The position numbers and the translations under genes were made by a program. Below, piece after piece: positions 1 to 10,162 of a DNA stretch of 57,056 bases. How positions within the stretch are numbered: position 1 is the stretch's first letter; every line of letters starts with the position of its first letter. Under the pieces are notes generated by a model that was not told the DNA's origin, made no database searches, and worked only from the letters and a program-made list of their open reading frames with translations. Origin of the DNA: Salinivibrio proteolyticus (lineage in GTDB: Bacteria; Pseudomonadota; Gammaproteobacteria; Enterobacterales; Vibrionaceae); contig NZ_MUFP01000003.1 of NCBI RefSeq assembly GCF_001996165.1, positions 117,532-174,587 of the forward strand, read 5' to 3'.

Positions 1-672
1 GCAAACATCGCCGACATAGACAAAATCACGTTTGAAGGTATCACTGCCTTCAAAAAGCTTGGGATTTTCACCATTTAGGATTTGTTGGTTAAGGTGGTAG
101 GCCACTGAGGCCATACTGCCTTTGTGCTGCTCGCGCGGGCCATACACATTAAAGTAGCGAAAGCCGGTGATAGGTGGCAGTGTTTCACCATGGGCTGCCG
201 CATCGTCCCATACGCGACGAACATAGTTATCGAATTGCTGCTTCGAATAGCCATAGACATTGAGTGCCCCTTCATAGTCGGGCGATTCAATGAAATCGCT
301 GTCGCGGCCGCCGTAAGTGGCTGCTGACGAGGCGTATAAGAATGGAATATCCCGCTCAATACAATAATGGAGTAGCTCTTTGGAGTACTCATAGTTATTG
401 AGCATCATGTACTTACCATCCCACTCGGTGGTGGCAGAACAGGCGCCTTGGTGGAAAACCGCTTCAATAGGACCAAAATCATCACCCGCCATAATTTGGG
501 TAAGGAAATCGTCTTTATCCATGTAGTCGGCGATATCGAGATCAACGAGGTTAGCGAACTTGGTGCCGTCTTTTAGGTTATCGACCACCACAATATCGCG
601 ATAGCCTTGCTGGTTGAGTGCTTTTACTAAGTTGCTGCCGATCATGCCGGCGCCACCTGTCACAATTATCAT
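1..672 (-). CDS. hldD: ADP-L-glycero-D-manno-heptose 6-epimerase (3' end cut by window edge)
   Basis: This is the final enzyme of ADP-heptose synthesis for the LPS inner core; it epimerises the D,D form to the L,D form. It starts at the ATG ending at 672 and the frame stays open to base 1, giving 224 of about 310 residues. The N-terminus has the Rossmann motif GGAGMIGSN (short-chain dehydrogenase/epimerase fold, NADP). Further on are the active-site Ser region YASSAATYG and the YGYSKQ motif carrying the catalytic Tyr and Lys. The start is fixed because an ATG 5 bases upstream runs straight into a stop. It is divergent from the TetR gene at 773. In E. coli hldD also sits next to kbl-tdh, which supports the call. 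Confidence 0.95.
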   Translation of the reverse strand, partial: MIIVTGGAGMIGSNLVKALNQQGYRDIVVVDNLKDGTKFANLVDLDIADYMDKDDFLTQIMAGDDFGPIEAVFHQGACSATTEWDGKYMMLNNYEYSKELLHYCIERDIPFLYASSAATYGGRDSDFIESPDYEGALNVYGYSKQQFDNYVRRVWDDAAAHGETLPPITGFRYFNVYGPREQHKGSMASVAYHLNQQILNGENPKLFEGSDTFKRDFVYVGDVC

Positions 673-772
673 ATCATTACCTAAATTTTTGCCTGACGAC
701 AGACGCCGTCGCCTTCGCTGTTGTCTGTGATAGTATGGTTTAGCATCAACCGGGCAGAGGACAGAACCATAC

Positions 773-1441
773 ATGAAAACCCGCGATCGAATTATCCATG
801 CTGCACTGGCTTTGTTCAATCAACACGGCGAGCCAAATATTACCACAAACCATATAGCGGCTGACCTCGGTATCAGCCCGGGCAACCTTTACTATCACTT
901 TCGCAATAAAGAGGCGATTATACACAGTATATTCGACCAATACGCGCAAGATCTCGCCTTGGCGTTTGATCCTCATCAGCCCCGCGACGATACCCAAGCC
1001 CTGTTGCAGCATTATTTAGACGCGACGTTTAGCCTGATGTGGCGGTATCGGTTTTTTTACGCCAACCTGCCCGACATCCTGCGCCGAGATGAAGCTTTGC
1101 AACAAAAGTACTTGGCCGCCCAGCAACAGCTGCAAGTTAATTTAATGACCATACTTCAACACTATAGCCAAGCAGGCTGGCTCGCGCTGGATGAAAGTGC
1201 CCTTAGTGCCGTTGGCGAAACCCTGAAGTTGGTGGCGTCGAGCTGGATTTTTTACCAAAGCGCCCAGGCTCCCCAAACGCAAATTCACGCGGGGGTGATT
1301 TATAAAGGCGTGCTGCAAATGCTAGAGCTCCTCAGGCCCTTAACTACCGCACAAGGGCAAGCCGCCATTGGTGTATTAATAGACCACTATCGCAAGCAAT
1401 TAGTTCGCCAAGATAAGCATGCTTTAGACACGCTGAACTGA
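773..1441 (+). CDS. TetR/AcrR family transcriptional regulator
   Basis: The protein has 222 residues. Residues about 5-50 form a TetR-type DNA-binding domain: a helix with [16 protein letters not shown], then the recognition part [21 protein letters not shown], ending in the family hallmark [10 protein letters not shown]. The remaining about 170 residues are an all-helical ligand/dimerisation region rich in Gln, Leu and aromatic residues; its ligand cannot be read from sequence. It lies between hldD (divergent, 100 bp) and kbl-tdh (same strand, about 190 bp downstream). It might control either neighbour, but nothing in the sequence proves that. A TetR gene in this position is not part of the E. 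coli locus. The family is certain and the target unknown. Confidence 0.85.
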   Translation: MKTRDRIIHAALALFNQHGEPNITTNHIAADLGISPGNLYYHFRNKEAIIHSIFDQYAQDLALAFDPHQPRDDTQALLQHYLDATFSLMWRYRFFYANLPDILRRDEALQQKYLAAQQQLQVNLMTILQHYSQAGWLALDESALSAVGETLKLVASSWIFYQSAQAPQTQIHAGVIYKGVLQMLELLRPLTTAQGQAAIGVLIDHYRKQLVRQDKHALDTLN

Positions 1442-1572
1442 GTAGCTCGACGGTTTGCCTGCCTAGCTGCGCGATATTCAAACAAGATGACAGCGATTAC
1501 ACGATATGAATCACTGTCTGACATCCCTTATTGGCACCCGGGTATTTAACGTGCCATGATAGCCGCCATCAT

Positions 1573-1594
1573 TCGCTGCCACTGTAGGCAGCGA
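1573..1594 (+). repeat. Hairpin upstream of kbl
   Basis: A perfect 8-bp inverted repeat (TCGCTGCC / GGCAGCGA) with a 6-base loop ends 36 bases before the kbl start codon. No T-run follows, so it is not an intrinsic terminator. It could be a structured leader or an operator for a dimeric regulator such as the upstream TetR protein; the role is inferred only. Confidence 0.45.
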
Positions 1595-1630
1595 CCTTCC
1601 TAAAGTAATCATCACAGCATGGAGATTGCG

Positions 1631-2827
1631 ATGACGGCTGCCTTCTATCAGCAAATTCGTCATCAGCTTGAGCAAGTAAAAGCTGATGGCTTGTACAAAA
1701 GTGAACGTCTTATTACCTCGCCACAAGCGGCCAGTGTCGCCGTTAATCATGAGCAGCAGGTACTGAACTTTTGCGCCAATAACTACTTGGGGTTGGCGAA
1801 TCATCCTGAGTTGCTCAAGGCTGCCAAGGCAGGGATGGATGAGCACGGTTTTGGTATGGCGTCGGTGCGGTTTATTTGTGGGACGCAAGATGCACACAAA
1901 ACCTTGGAAGCCAAGTTATCTGACTTTCTCGGGATGGAAGATACCATCCTATATTCCTCATGCTTTGATGCCAACGCGGGGTTATTCGAGACCATTCTCG
2001 GCCCTGACGATGCCATTATTTCTGATGCGCTAAACCATGCGTCAATTATCGATGGCGTACGCTTGTGTAAAGCGAAGCGATTCCGTTATGCCAACAACGA
2101 TATGGACGAACTGGAAGCCCAGCTTAAAGCCGCGAAAGCCGCCGGTGTGGCGAATATCTTGATTGTGACTGATGGTGTCTTCTCGATGGACGGCGTGGTG
2201 GCGAACTTACCAGCTGTGTGCGATCTGGCGGAGCAATATGGCGCACTAGTCATGGTGGATGATTCCCACGCGGTTGGTTTTATGGGCGAGCATGGCCGAG
2301 GTACGCACGAGTATCATCAAGTGATGGATCGTGTCGACATCATCACCGGCACCTTGGGTAAAGCCATGGGCGGCGCGTCAGGGGGCTACACGTCAGGCAA
2401 AAAAGAGGTGATCGATTGGCTGCGTCAGCGTTCGCGTCCCTACCTTTTCTCCAACTCGCTGGCTCCTGCGATTGTGTCTGCCTCTATTCGCGTACTGGAT
2501 ATGCTGGCCGAAAGTGACCACTTGCGTGAGCAGCTTTGGGACAACAGCAAGCACTTCCGTGCACGCATGACGGAAGCTGGATTTACGCTAGCAGGGGCTG
2601 ATCACGCTATTATTCCTGTGATGCTTGGCGATGCCAAAGTGGCCAGTGAGTTTGCCGAGCGCATGATGAAAGAGGGCGTCTATGTGGTTGGCTTCTCCTA
2701 CCCAGTGGTACCGAAAGGTCAAGCACGTATCCGCACCCAGATGTCAGCCGCGCATACGCGTGAGCAATTGGACCGAGCCATTGATGCTTTCATTAAAGTA
2801 GGCAAAGAGATGCAACTGATTGGGTAA
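1631..2827 (+). CDS. kbl: 2-amino-3-ketobutyrate coenzyme A ligase (glycine C-acetyltransferase)
   Basis: This PLP enzyme cleaves 2-amino-3-ketobutyrate, the product of threonine dehydrogenase, with CoA to glycine and acetyl-CoA. The 398 residues match the E. coli length. The motif [13 protein letters not shown] supplies the PLP lysine at residue 244, and [10 protein letters not shown] contains the conserved Asp and His of the alpha-oxoamine synthase family. I chose ATG 1631, not the in-frame ATG 1619, because GGAG lies 7 bases before it and the product then begins MTAAFYQQ, aligning with known Kbl N-termini. It stops 4 bases before the tdh start, so the two form a translationally close operon for threonine breakdown. 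Confidence 0.96.
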   Translation: MTAAFYQQIRHQLEQVKADGLYKSERLITSPQAASVAVNHEQQVLNFCANNYLGLANHPELLKAAKAGMDEHGFGMASVRFICGTQDAHKTLEAKLSDFLGMEDTILYSSCFDANAGLFETILGPDDAIISDALNHASIIDGVRLCKAKRFRYANNDMDELEAQLKAAKAAGVANILIVTDGVFSMDGVVANLPAVCDLAEQYGALVMVDDSHAVGFMGEHGRGTHEYHQVMDRVDIITGTLGKAMGGASGGYTSGKKEVIDWLRQRSRPYLFSNSLAPAIVSASIRVLDMLAESDHLREQLWDNSKHFRARMTEAGFTLAGADHAIIPVMLGDAKVASEFAERMMKEGVYVVGFSYPVVPKGQARIRTQMSAAHTREQLDRAIDAFIKVGKEMQLIG

Positions 2828-2831
2828 TGTT

Positions 2832-3875
2832 ATGACACAAACAACCATGAAAGCTTTGGCGAAACTCAAAGCGGAGCCCGGCATTTGGATGACGGAGACC
2901 GAGCTTCCCGAGCTGGGGCATAACGATCTACTGATCAAAATTCGCAAAACGGCTATCTGTGGCACCGACGTGCACATTTACAAATGGGATGAGTGGTCGC
3001 AAAAGACCATTCCGGTTCCTATGGTAGTTGGCCATGAGTATGTCGGTGAAGTGGTCGGCATTGGTCAAGAAGTGCGTGGCTTCTCTCTGGGCGATCGGGT
3101 TTCAGGAGAAGGGCATATCACTTGTGGACACTGCCGTAACTGTCGTGGTGGTCGCACTCACTTATGTCGCAACACCGTTGGTGTGGGAGTTAACCGTGAA
3201 GGTGCCTTCGCAGAGTATCTGGTGATCCCAGCGTTTAACGCGTTCAAAATTCCCGATGAGATCTCTGATGACTTAGCCTCGATTTTCGACCCATTCGGCA
3301 ATGCGGTGCATACGGCGCTATCCTTTGATTTGGTGGGCGAAGACGTGTTGATCACCGGCGCGGGGCCGATTGGCATCATGGCCGCTGCGGTGGCCCGTCA
3401 TGTTGGGGCGCGTCATGTGGTGATCACCGACGTGAATGAATATCGCCTCGAGCTTGCTCGTAAGATGGGTGTCACACGTGCGGTCAATGTGGCTGAGTCA
3501 TCTCTGGAGTCGGTGATGGAAGAGCTTGGCATGACCGAAGGTTTTGATGTTGGCCTCGAAATGTCTGGGGTGCCGACGGCGTTTAATAGCATGCTGGCAG
3601 CCATGAACCACGGTGGCAAGATTGCGCTTCTTGGCATCCCACCGAGTGATATGGGCATTGATTGGAATCAGGTGATCTTTAAAGGGCTCGTGATCAAAGG
3701 TATCTACGGCCGCGAGATGTTCGAAACCTGGTACAAGATGGCATCGTTAATTCAATCTGGCTTGGATTTAACCCCGATCATCACCCATCACTACAGCGTG
3801 GATGACTTCCAACAAGGCTTTGATGTGATGTGTTCAGGGCAATCAGGGAAAGTGATCCTCGATTGGCAGCGTTAA
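2832..3875 (+). CDS. tdh: L-threonine 3-dehydrogenase
   Basis: This zinc- and NAD-dependent medium-chain dehydrogenase oxidises L-threonine to 2-amino-3-ketobutyrate, the substrate of Kbl encoded just upstream. The catalytic zinc region reads AICGTDVH followed by GHEYVGE. The structural zinc loop has four cysteines in [15 protein letters not shown], and the Rossmann motif is GAGPIG. From ATG 2832 the protein has 347 residues, slightly longer than E. coli (341); an internal ATG at 2847 (MKALAKLK) would match the E. coli N-terminus exactly and is a possible alternative. I kept 2832 because it follows the kbl stop by 4 bases. A terminator follows. Confidence 0.96.
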   Translation: MTQTTMKALAKLKAEPGIWMTETELPELGHNDLLIKIRKTAICGTDVHIYKWDEWSQKTIPVPMVVGHEYVGEVVGIGQEVRGFSLGDRVSGEGHITCGHCRNCRGGRTHLCRNTVGVGVNREGAFAEYLVIPAFNAFKIPDEISDDLASIFDPFGNAVHTALSFDLVGEDVLITGAGPIGIMAAAVARHVGARHVVITDVNEYRLELARKMGVTRAVNVAESSLESVMEELGMTEGFDVGLEMSGVPTAFNSMLAAMNHGGKIALLGIPPSDMGIDWNQVIFKGLVIKGIYGREMFETWYKMASLIQSGLDLTPIITHHYSVDDFQQGFDVMCSGQSGKVILDWQR

Positions 3876-3916
3876 TGCCTCTGGTGTAGCAGCGCTGAAG
3901 CGCGCAAAACACGAGC

Positions 3917-3943
3917 ACGCCCACTTATTTGGTGGGCGTTTTT
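3917..3943 (+). terminator. Intrinsic terminator after tdh
   Basis: The stem ACGCCCAC / GTGGGCGT has a 7-base loop and is followed by a T-run. It lies between the convergent tdh and envC genes and ends the kbl-tdh transcript; its 3' edge touches the envC stop codon. Confidence 0.85.
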
Positions 3944-5075
3944 AATTCAGCCAAGGGAGTGGATTGGTGGTGTTGCCTTTGCGGCGAATTTCGAAATACA
4001 AGGAAGGGGTGGATTGGCCACCGCTGTCGCCGACCAAGGCGATAGGCTCACCGGCGGTCACCGTATCGCCCACATCTTTTAGCAAAGCTTGGTTATAACC
4101 ATACAAGGTCATGTCACCTTTACCGTGGTCTACGGCAATCAATAGGCCATAGCCACGCAACCAGCTCGATAGAACCACTTTACCCGCATGCGCCGCTTTC
4201 ACTTCGGTGCCGCGCTTGGCGCCAATCACCACACCGTTCCAACTGACTTGGCCGGACTGACGTTCGCCAAAACGGTGTAATAACGTGCCTTTAACGGGCC
4301 AAGTGAGCTTGCCTTTGGCATTCGCAATCCCTGCCATCTTCACGGTGGCGCGTCGTGCCGCCGCGGCGATTTCTTCTTGTAAACGTTGTTTGTTCGCGTT
4401 GAGTTCCGCAAGGTAGGCACTGTCACTGGCAATTTGTGTGCGGATTTTTTTCGCCGTTTGACTTTGTGCGGTTTGCTCGCTTTCTAAATCCCGCTTTTTC
4501 TCTTGCAGTTCGGCCACCAAGGCAGCCTGCTTATCGCGTTGTTGTTTCAGCTGGTGCGCGGTTAACTGATATTCGGTGCGTGTCGCGGCGAGGGACTCAA
4601 TCGCAGCTTGACGAGACTGAGCCAAGGTTTCGGCATAGCGTGTGAGTCGGTCTAATTGTGCAATATCATCGCCACTGAGTAGGCGCTGGAGTTGATCGTG
4701 TTGGCCTTGGCGGTATTGTGCGTCCAGTAAGTCGGCCAGTAAGGCTTGCTGGCCAATCATCTCCTGTTGGAGACGGGACTGTTTTTTAGTGAGTGTCTCA
4801 ATCTCGGCTTCTGTATCACCAAGAACGCTCTGTGCAGAGCGAATCCGTTTCGATAGCGTTTCAATACGCGTGGCTTGCGCTTTTAAATCGCGTTGCAGGT
4901 GATTCAGTTTTTTGTTGTGTGCGGCCAATTGCGATTGTTGGCGAGCGATTTCATCACTGACGCCTTCCAACTGGGAATTGGCGCTAGTTGAAAAAGTGAG
5001 CAGGCACAGAAAAACGCCAGTGCACAAGGCACTGGCGCGGAGGGCTGTCAAAAAGCGTGTTCGTTTCTCCCGCAT
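3942..5075 (-). CDS. envC: Murein hydrolase activator EnvC
   Basis: This is a periplasmic activator of the AmiA/AmiB amidases that split septal peptidoglycan during daughter-cell separation. The 377-residue protein begins with a basic stretch and a hydrophobic signal segment (about residues 8-32). A long coiled coil rich in Gln, Leu, Lys and Glu follows (about 35-240), then a C-terminal LytM/M23 domain (about 255-375). The zinc ligands of active M23 enzymes are missing: WNGVVIGA replaces the HxxxD region and SLYFEIRR replaces HxH. This is as expected for EnvC, which activates rather than cuts. It follows gpmI by only 7 bases, the same pair as in E. coli; yibQ, which follows envC there, is absent. 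Confidence 0.92.
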   Translation of the reverse strand: MREKRTRFLTALRASALCTGVFLCLLTFSTSANSQLEGVSDEIARQQSQLAAHNKKLNHLQRDLKAQATRIETLSKRIRSAQSVLGDTEAEIETLTKKQSRLQQEMIGQQALLADLLDAQYRQGQHDQLQRLLSGDDIAQLDRLTRYAETLAQSRQAAIESLAATRTEYQLTAHQLKQQRDKQAALVAELQEKKRDLESEQTAQSQTAKKIRTQIASDSAYLAELNANKQRLQEEIAAAARRATVKMAGIANAKGKLTWPVKGTLLHRFGERQSGQVSWNGVVIGAKRGTEVKAAHAGKVVLSSWLRGYGLLIAVDHGKGDMTLYGYNQALLKDVGDTVTAGEPIALVGDSGGQSTPSLYFEIRRKGNTTNPLPWLN

Positions 5076-5082
5076 GAGGGGA

Positions 5083-6621
5083 TTATTTCAGATCGAACAC
5101 CGGCTTGCCAGTCATCTCTTCTGGAATATCCATACCGGTCAAGGCCAGCATGGTTGGGGCCAGATCAGACAGCTTACCGCCTTCTTTCAACGTGATGTCT
5201 TTGCTGCCCACATACATCAGTGGCACTGGCAAATTGGTGTGCGCGGTGTAAGCGCCACCAGTGTTTGGATCCACCATCATCTCGGCGTTACCGTGGTCGG
5301 CAGTGATCAGCATCTGACCGTCCACTTCGTTGATCGCTTCCAGCACGCGACCAATGCAATGGTCTACCGCTTCACATGCCTTCACCGCGGCATCGTACAC
5401 GCCAGTGTGACCGACCATGTCGCCGTTCGGATAGTTACAGATAATCATGTCGAACTTGCCAGACTTGATGGCCGCAACGAGCTTGTCAGTCAACTCTTCT
5501 GAACTCATTTCTGGCTGCAGATCGTAGGTTGCTACTTTTGGTGAAGCAACCAACGCACGCTCTTCGCCTTCAAACACGGTCTCGATGCCGCCGTTAAAGA
5601 AGAAAGTCACATGAGCGTACTTCTCAGTTTCTGAGATGCGCAGCTGGGTTTTGCCGTTTTTCGAGAGCCACTCACCCAAGGTGTTAGACAAGCTCTCTGG
5701 TGGGAATGCGACCGTGGTATCGATGTCGGCCGCATATTCTGTCAGCATCACAAAGTCAGACAGCTCGGCGTATTTTTTACGCGTAAAGCCATCGAAATCC
5801 GGCATAAAGGCGCGGGTCATTTGACGCGCACGGTCGGCACGGAAGTTCATGAAGATCACTGCATCGCCGTCGTTGATGGTCGCTTTGTTATCACCGTCGC
5901 GATAAATTTCGGTCGGCGCGACAAACTCATCATTTTCTTCACGGGCGTACGCAGCTTCTAGGCCCTCAACCGCGCTGGTGGCAGTGAACTCGCCGTGGGC
6001 TTGGGTAAGCACATCATAAGCGCGCTCAACACGATCCCAGTTGTTGTCACGGTCCATCGCGTAGTAACGGCCCACCAAAGACGCAATACGGCCTTTACCG
6101 AGTTTGGCAAATAGAGCATCAAAACGCTCAAGTGATGCTTTGGCGCTGCGTGGTGGCGTATCACGCCCGTCGAGGAAGCAGTGCAGGTAGATTTGGTCGG
6201 CACCGCGTTCAGCGGCAAGCTCAACCATAGCTGCAATATGGTCTTCATGACTGTGTACACCGCCTGGCGACATCAGACCCATAATGTGAACCGCTTTGCC
6301 TTTGTCTACCGCTTTATCAACCGCAGCAGTCAGCGCTGGCGTTTGGTTAAATTCACCATCTGCAATGGATTTGGTGATCCGAGTCAAGTCTTGGTAAACC
6401 ACGCGGCCGGCACCAATGTTCACGTGTCCCACTTCTGAGTTACCCATTTGCCCATCCGGTAGGCCCACATCGAAACCTGATGCAGAGATCAAGGTACTGT
6501 TAGCGGCCATTAGGCTATCGAGTACTGGAGTGTTGGCGTTGGTAATCGCGTTATCGCTTTGTGGATCGCGATAACCCCAACCATCGAGAATCACCAGTGC
6601 TAGTGGTTTTTTTGCAGACAT
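5083..6621 (-). CDS. gpmI: 2,3-bisphosphoglycerate-independent phosphoglycerate mutase
   Basis: This manganese enzyme of lower glycolysis interconverts 3- and 2-phosphoglycerate through a phosphoserine. The product has 512 residues. It begins [13 protein letters not shown] with the first metal Asp, and [11 protein letters not shown] holds the phosphorylated Ser. FLDGRDTPP and ITADHGNAE are further metal and substrate motifs. ATG 6621 was chosen over an in-frame upstream start because AGGA lies just before it and MSAKKP matches family N-termini. It is the first gene of the gpmI-envC pair. The 462 bases upstream separate it from divergent yibN. Confidence 0.96.
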   Translation of the reverse strand: MSAKKPLALVILDGWGYRDPQSDNAITNANTPVLDSLMAANSTLISASGFDVGLPDGQMGNSEVGHVNIGAGRVVYQDLTRITKSIADGEFNQTPALTAAVDKAVDKGKAVHIMGLMSPGGVHSHEDHIAAMVELAAERGADQIYLHCFLDGRDTPPRSAKASLERFDALFAKLGKGRIASLVGRYYAMDRDNNWDRVERAYDVLTQAHGEFTATSAVEGLEAAYAREENDEFVAPTEIYRDGDNKATINDGDAVIFMNFRADRARQMTRAFMPDFDGFTRKKYAELSDFVMLTEYAADIDTTVAFPPESLSNTLGEWLSKNGKTQLRISETEKYAHVTFFFNGGIETVFEGEERALVASPKVATYDLQPEMSSEELTDKLVAAIKSGKFDMIICNYPNGDMVGHTGVYDAAVKACEAVDHCIGRVLEAINEVDGQMLITADHGNAEMMVDPNTGGAYTAHTNLPVPLMYVGSKDITLKEGGKLSDLAPTMLALTGMDIPEEMTGKPVFDLK

Positions 6622-7083
6622 ATTACGTCCTCTCAATTCAAGCTAAAGACTGACATTGGCTGCCATAAGACAACCACTGAGGCTTGATGCCGACCCGAGC
6701 TGAGTAGCAGCATGACTCAATGGTCATTGAATGAGCGTAATTTTACTACATTTTACGCCGCGATATGTAGGCTAAGATCAATTATCCCCGCTGACAAGTT
6801 GACCGTTAGACTTGCCAATGCCCCTTGAGTCCCCTCATTATGGCGAAGATCCAGTCTGCTTGCGAATGGCTTTGCTCGATTTCTGCTATTGGTGAAACCT
6901 TCTTTCTTTTCAAGTTATTGAGCAGGTGGGTAAAACCGTGCGAGTGATTCGGCAAGTGAGCGAGCGCGCGGATTTGCGCGGACAGGCTGTAAAACCATGG
7001 CGAGCAAGTTATACTCGACACCATTTTTCACCCCTTGATGGATTCTCGCGACGCGAGTCAGCAAGCAGTATAGAGCAAAGATT
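6622..7083. other. Divergent gpmI / yibN intergenic region (462 bp)
   Basis: No convincing gene is seen here. Short overlapping frames on both strands have no recognisable product and no good ribosome site. The part near yibN holds a TATACT hexamer at 7010-7015 that could be a -10 element for yibN, but the hexamer at the -35 distance is poor. The section near gpmI is AT-rich (about 6730-6790) and probably carries the gpmI promoter. Confidence 0.4.
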
Positions 7084-7545
7084 ATGCAGGAATATATCGA
7101 TTTCGTCTCCAACAACATGCTCCTCACTTTGGCATGGGTAGGTTTGGCCGCAGCACTGCTGATGTCCTTAATTAAGCAGAAAACCGCGGCATACAAAGTG
7201 GTTGTGCCGAACCAAGCGGCGATCATCACCAACCGTGAAAACGGTGTGTTTGTCGATATCCGTAGTCGTGATGAGTACCGTGCTGGCCACATCACCGGTG
7301 CGATCAACCTCTTGCCGAGTGAAATCAAATCGAACGCACTGGGTGAGCTTGAAAAACACAAAAATGACCCCATCATTGTGGTATGTAAAACAGGTCAAAC
7401 GGCGGCAGAAAGCGCTAACCAGCTAGTCAAAGCTGGATTTGACACTGTGTATGTACTGAAAGATGGTCTCACCTCTTGGAATGATGCCAATATGCCACTG
7501 GTTCGCGCCAAAAGCAGCAAGGGCAAAGCCAAGAAGAAAAAGTGA
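7084..7545 (+). CDS. yibN: Membrane-anchored rhodanese-like protein YibN
   Basis: The 153-residue protein has an N-terminal membrane segment (about residues 10-30, MLLTLAWVGLAAALLMSLI) followed by a single rhodanese domain (about 40-135). The domain contains DIRSRDEYRAGHITGAINL and the active-site loop CKTGQTAA, with the Cys present, so sulfur transfer is possible. The C-terminus is a run of Lys and Ser. In E. coli yibN is followed by grxC and secB; here a terminator and secB follow directly and grxC is absent. The precise substrate of YibN is not established. Confidence 0.88.
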   Translation: MQEYIDFVSNNMLLTLAWVGLAAALLMSLIKQKTAAYKVVVPNQAAIITNRENGVFVDIRSRDEYRAGHITGAINLLPSEIKSNALGELEKHKNDPIIVVCKTGQTAAESANQLVKAGFDTVYVLKDGLTSWNDANMPLVRAKSSKGKAKKKK

Positions 7546-7561
7546 TCATCAACTCAAATAT

Positions 7562-7597
7562 CGAGCGGTCGCATGACGCGGCGGCTCGCTTTTTTTA
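7562..7597 (+). terminator. Probable terminator between yibN and secB
   Basis: The outer stem CGAGC / GCTCG encloses a GC-rich interior that can fold further, and seven T residues follow. The stem is imperfect, so termination may be partial and secB may have its own promoter. Confidence 0.55.
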
Positions 7598-7642
7598 ATG
7601 TGCTGGGCACATTGAGCCAATTTAAAGTAAGGATTAACCATC

Positions 7643-8119
7643 ATGGCTGAAGCAGAAACCAATCAACAAGCCGAGCAAAACTTTGCAATCCAACGCGTGT
7701 TTTTGAAAGATGTGTCTTTCGAAGCGCCAAACTCGCCGGAAGTGTTCCAACAAGATTGGGCGCCAGACGTTAACTTGGATCTCGACACGCAAAGCCGTGA
7801 GCTAGGCGAAGGCATTTATGAAGTGGTTCTGCGTCTAACGGTGACAGTGAAAAACCAAGACAGCAATGCCTTCCTTTGTGAAGTGCAGCAAGGCGGTATT
7901 TTCTCGGTGACTGGCATGGAAGCGCCGCAATTGGCACATTGTCTGGGTGCCTTCTGCCCGAACATTCTTTTCCCGTATGCACGTGAAACCATTTCAAGCT
8001 TGGTCGTCAAAGGCACCTTCCCGCAATTGAACCTAGCGCCTGTTAACTTTGATGCGCTGTTCATGAACTACTTGCAACAGCAAGCTGACGAGCAAAAAAC
8101 CGAAGACGCACAAGCGTAA
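7643..8119 (+). CDS. secB: Protein-export chaperone SecB
   Basis: SecB is a cytosolic tetrameric chaperone that keeps preproteins unfolded and hands them to SecA. The 158 residues match the usual length. Recognisable family segments are [19 protein letters not shown], the beta-sheet region with [13 protein letters not shown], and [17 protein letters not shown]. The start is supported by TAAGGA upstream. The stop is 9 bases before the gpsA ATG, so secB and gpsA are probably cotranscribed. Confidence 0.96.
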   Translation: MAEAETNQQAEQNFAIQRVFLKDVSFEAPNSPEVFQQDWAPDVNLDLDTQSRELGEGIYEVVLRLTVTVKNQDSNAFLCEVQQGGIFSVTGMEAPQLAHCLGAFCPNILFPYARETISSLVVKGTFPQLNLAPVNFDALFMNYLQQQADEQKTEDAQA

Positions 8120-8128
8120 GGATTGGCC

Positions 8129-9148
8129 ATGACCACGTTGGCACCGACACAAGACGCTGCAATCACCGTACTAGGCGCAGGCTCTTACGGCACAGCACTG
8201 GCGATTTCACTTGCCAGAAACGGTGCCAATGTCGTGTTGTGGGGCCATGATCCCCTGCATATCGCGCAGCTTGAAACGGATCGTGCCAATCAGGCGTTTT
8301 TGCCTGACATCGCGTTTCCGGACTCATTGATCTTGTGTGCTGACTTAGCGGTGGCAGTGAATGCCAGCCGCGATCTACTTGTTGTGGTACCCAGCCACGT
8401 CTTTGGTGATGTGCTGGGTAAGGTGAAGCCTTACCTACGCGCTGATTCTCGCGTGTGTTGGGCAACCAAAGGGCTTGAGCCAGAAACCGGACGCCTTTTA
8501 CAAGAGGTGGCTCGGGAACAACTGGGCGATAATATCCCGCTTGCGGTCTTGTCGGGTCCCACCTTCGCCAAAGAGCTGGCGGCGGGCTTGCCTACCGCGA
8601 TTTCGGTGGCCTCTCCGGATGCAACATTTGTGAGTGACTTACAAGATACCATTCACTGTCAGCACAGCTTTCGCGTCTATGGTAATCATGACTTTATCGG
8701 CATGCAGCTTGGCGGCGCGGTGAAGAACGTGATTGCGATTGGCGCAGGGATCTCCGATGGGATTGGCTTTGGCGCCAACGCGCGCACCGCACTGATCACC
8801 CGAGGGCTTGCTGAAATGACACGCTTGGGCGAGGCGCTGGGTGCGTCACGCGATACCTTTATGGGCATGGCTGGACTCGGTGATTTGGTGCTTACTTGTA
8901 CCGATAACCAATCTCGAAATCGTCGCTTTGGCTTAGCGCTCGGGCAGGGCGAGGGCGTTCAAGACGCGCAAGATAAGATTGGTCAAGTGGTTGAAGGTTA
9001 CCGCAATACCAAAGAAGTGTGGGCGCTGGCGCAACGCGCGGGCGTGGAAATGCCGATTGTCGAGCAGATCTATCAAGTCCTTTACCAAGGTAAAGCGGCT
9101 CAACAAGCAGCAAAAGACTTGCTCGCACGAGAGAAAAAGTCGGAATAA
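8129..9148 (+). CDS. gpsA: Glycerol-3-phosphate dehydrogenase [NAD(P)+]
   Basis: GpsA reduces dihydroxyacetone phosphate to sn-glycerol 3-phosphate, the backbone for phospholipids. The protein has 339 residues. The dinucleotide motif is [10 protein letters not shown] near the N-terminus, followed by [23 protein letters not shown] contains the catalytic Lys, and the helical domain has [15 protein letters not shown] 8129 is chosen over a TTG at 8123 because AAGGA lies at proper spacing. It is downstream of secB, as in E. coli. A terminator follows before cysE. Confidence 0.96.
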   Translation: MTTLAPTQDAAITVLGAGSYGTALAISLARNGANVVLWGHDPLHIAQLETDRANQAFLPDIAFPDSLILCADLAVAVNASRDLLVVVPSHVFGDVLGKVKPYLRADSRVCWATKGLEPETGRLLQEVAREQLGDNIPLAVLSGPTFAKELAAGLPTAISVASPDATFVSDLQDTIHCQHSFRVYGNHDFIGMQLGGAVKNVIAIGAGISDGIGFGANARTALITRGLAEMTRLGEALGASRDTFMGMAGLGDLVLTCTDNQSRNRRFGLALGQGEGVQDAQDKIGQVVEGYRNTKEVWALAQRAGVEMPIVEQIYQVLYQGKAAQQAAKDLLAREKKSE

Positions 9149-9169
9149 TCACCCAGCGAGTGCAGACAT

Positions 9170-9202
9170 AAACGCGCGGGGTGAGAACCGCGCGTTTTTT
9201 TT
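9170..9202 (+). terminator. Intrinsic terminator after gpsA
   Basis: A 9-bp GC-rich stem (AACGCGCGG / CCGCGCGTT) with an 8-base loop is followed by eight T residues. It separates gpsA from cysE, so cysE needs its own promoter or read-through. Confidence 0.88.
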
Positions 9203-9270
9203 ATACACTGGCAGTGGCACTGGACGTGTATGCGTCCTGGTTGTAGGTCATTTTTGTAAGGACGAAGGCA

Positions 9271-10104
9271 GTGAATAAGGCCAGAAAAGAATGCCAGCAA
9301 CACCGCGTATGGCAAGCGGTGAAAAAGGAAGCGCGCGAGCATGCTGAACGCGAGCCGATGTTGGCGAGTTTTTACCATGCCACCATTATCAAGCACGACA
9401 ACCTTGCCAGTGCGTTAAGTTATATTTTGGCGAATAAGCTATCGACCCCGTCGATGCCGTCGATGGCGGTGCGAGAGGTCATCGAAGAAGTCTATGCCAA
9501 TGATGCTTGCGTGACGGAGTCAGCCGCCTGTGATATTTGTGCAACGGTAGAGCGTGATCCCGCGGTTGAGCTTTATTCAACGCCACTTTTATACCTAAAA
9601 GGTTTTCATGCGTTGCAAGGCTTTCGCGTCGCGAATTGGTTATGGCGTCAAGGCCGCAAGGAGCTCGCGACCTATCTTCAAAACCAAATTTCGGTGACAT
9701 GCCAAGTCGATGTGCACCCTGCAGCCTGTATCGGGCGTGGTATTATGTTTGACCATGCCACTGGAATTGTGATCGGCGAAACCGCGGTGATTGAAGACGA
9801 TGTCTCTATCTTGCAAGACGTGACCTTGGGCGGTACTGGTAAAGAAGGTGGCGATCGCCATCCAAAAGTCCGCACAGGGGTGATGATTGGCGCAGGGGCG
9901 AAGATTTTAGGCAATATCGATATTGGCGAAGGCGCGAAAATCGGCTCCTGCTCTGTGGTGCTCAACCCTGTTCCGCCCCATACCACCGTGGCCGGTGTGC
10001 CGGCGAAAATTGTGGGTCGACCCAGCTCGCATATGCCGTCTTTGGATATGGACCAAGAGTTCAACGGCTCGCATAAAACCTTTATCTCTGGTGATGGGAT
10101 TTAG
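9271..10104 (+). CDS. cysE: Serine O-acetyltransferase
   Basis: CysE makes O-acetylserine from serine and acetyl-CoA, the committed step to cysteine. The 277-residue product has the N-terminal helical SAT domain (about 10-145, EPMLASFYHATI, STPLLYLKGFHALQ). The C-terminal half is a left-handed beta helix of hexapeptide repeats (about 150-255) containing DHATGIVIGETAVIE and GGDRHPKV, and the tail ends GDGI as in other feedback-inhibited SATs. The start codon is GTG, with TAAGGA upstream. In E. coli trmL follows cysE; here cysE is convergent with pfkA. Confidence 0.95.
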   Translation: MNKARKECQQHRVWQAVKKEAREHAEREPMLASFYHATIIKHDNLASALSYILANKLSTPSMPSMAVREVIEEVYANDACVTESAACDICATVERDPAVELYSTPLLYLKGFHALQGFRVANWLWRQGRKELATYLQNQISVTCQVDVHPAACIGRGIMFDHATGIVIGETAVIEDDVSILQDVTLGGTGKEGGDRHPKVRTGVMIGAGAKILGNIDIGEGAKIGSCSVVLNPVPPHTTVAGVPAKIVGRPSSHMPSLDMDQEFNGSHKTFISGDGI

Positions 10105-10114
10105 TCTGACCCAT

Positions 10115-10143
10115 AAAAAAACGGAGCCAGTGGCTCCGTTTTT
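10115..10143. terminator. Bidirectional terminator between cysE and pfkA
   Basis: The stem ACGGAGC / GCTCCGT with a 5-base loop is flanked by an A-run on the left and a T-run on the right, so it can stop both convergent transcripts. Confidence 0.85.
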
Positions 10144-10162
10144 GTTCGCATATTGAGCGAGA

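Noticed and set aside
4912-5502. A 196-codon open frame on the plus strand opposite envC and gpmI
   Set aside because: It lies antisense to two strongly conserved genes, has no recognisable domain or ribosome site, and reflects codon bias of the real genes.
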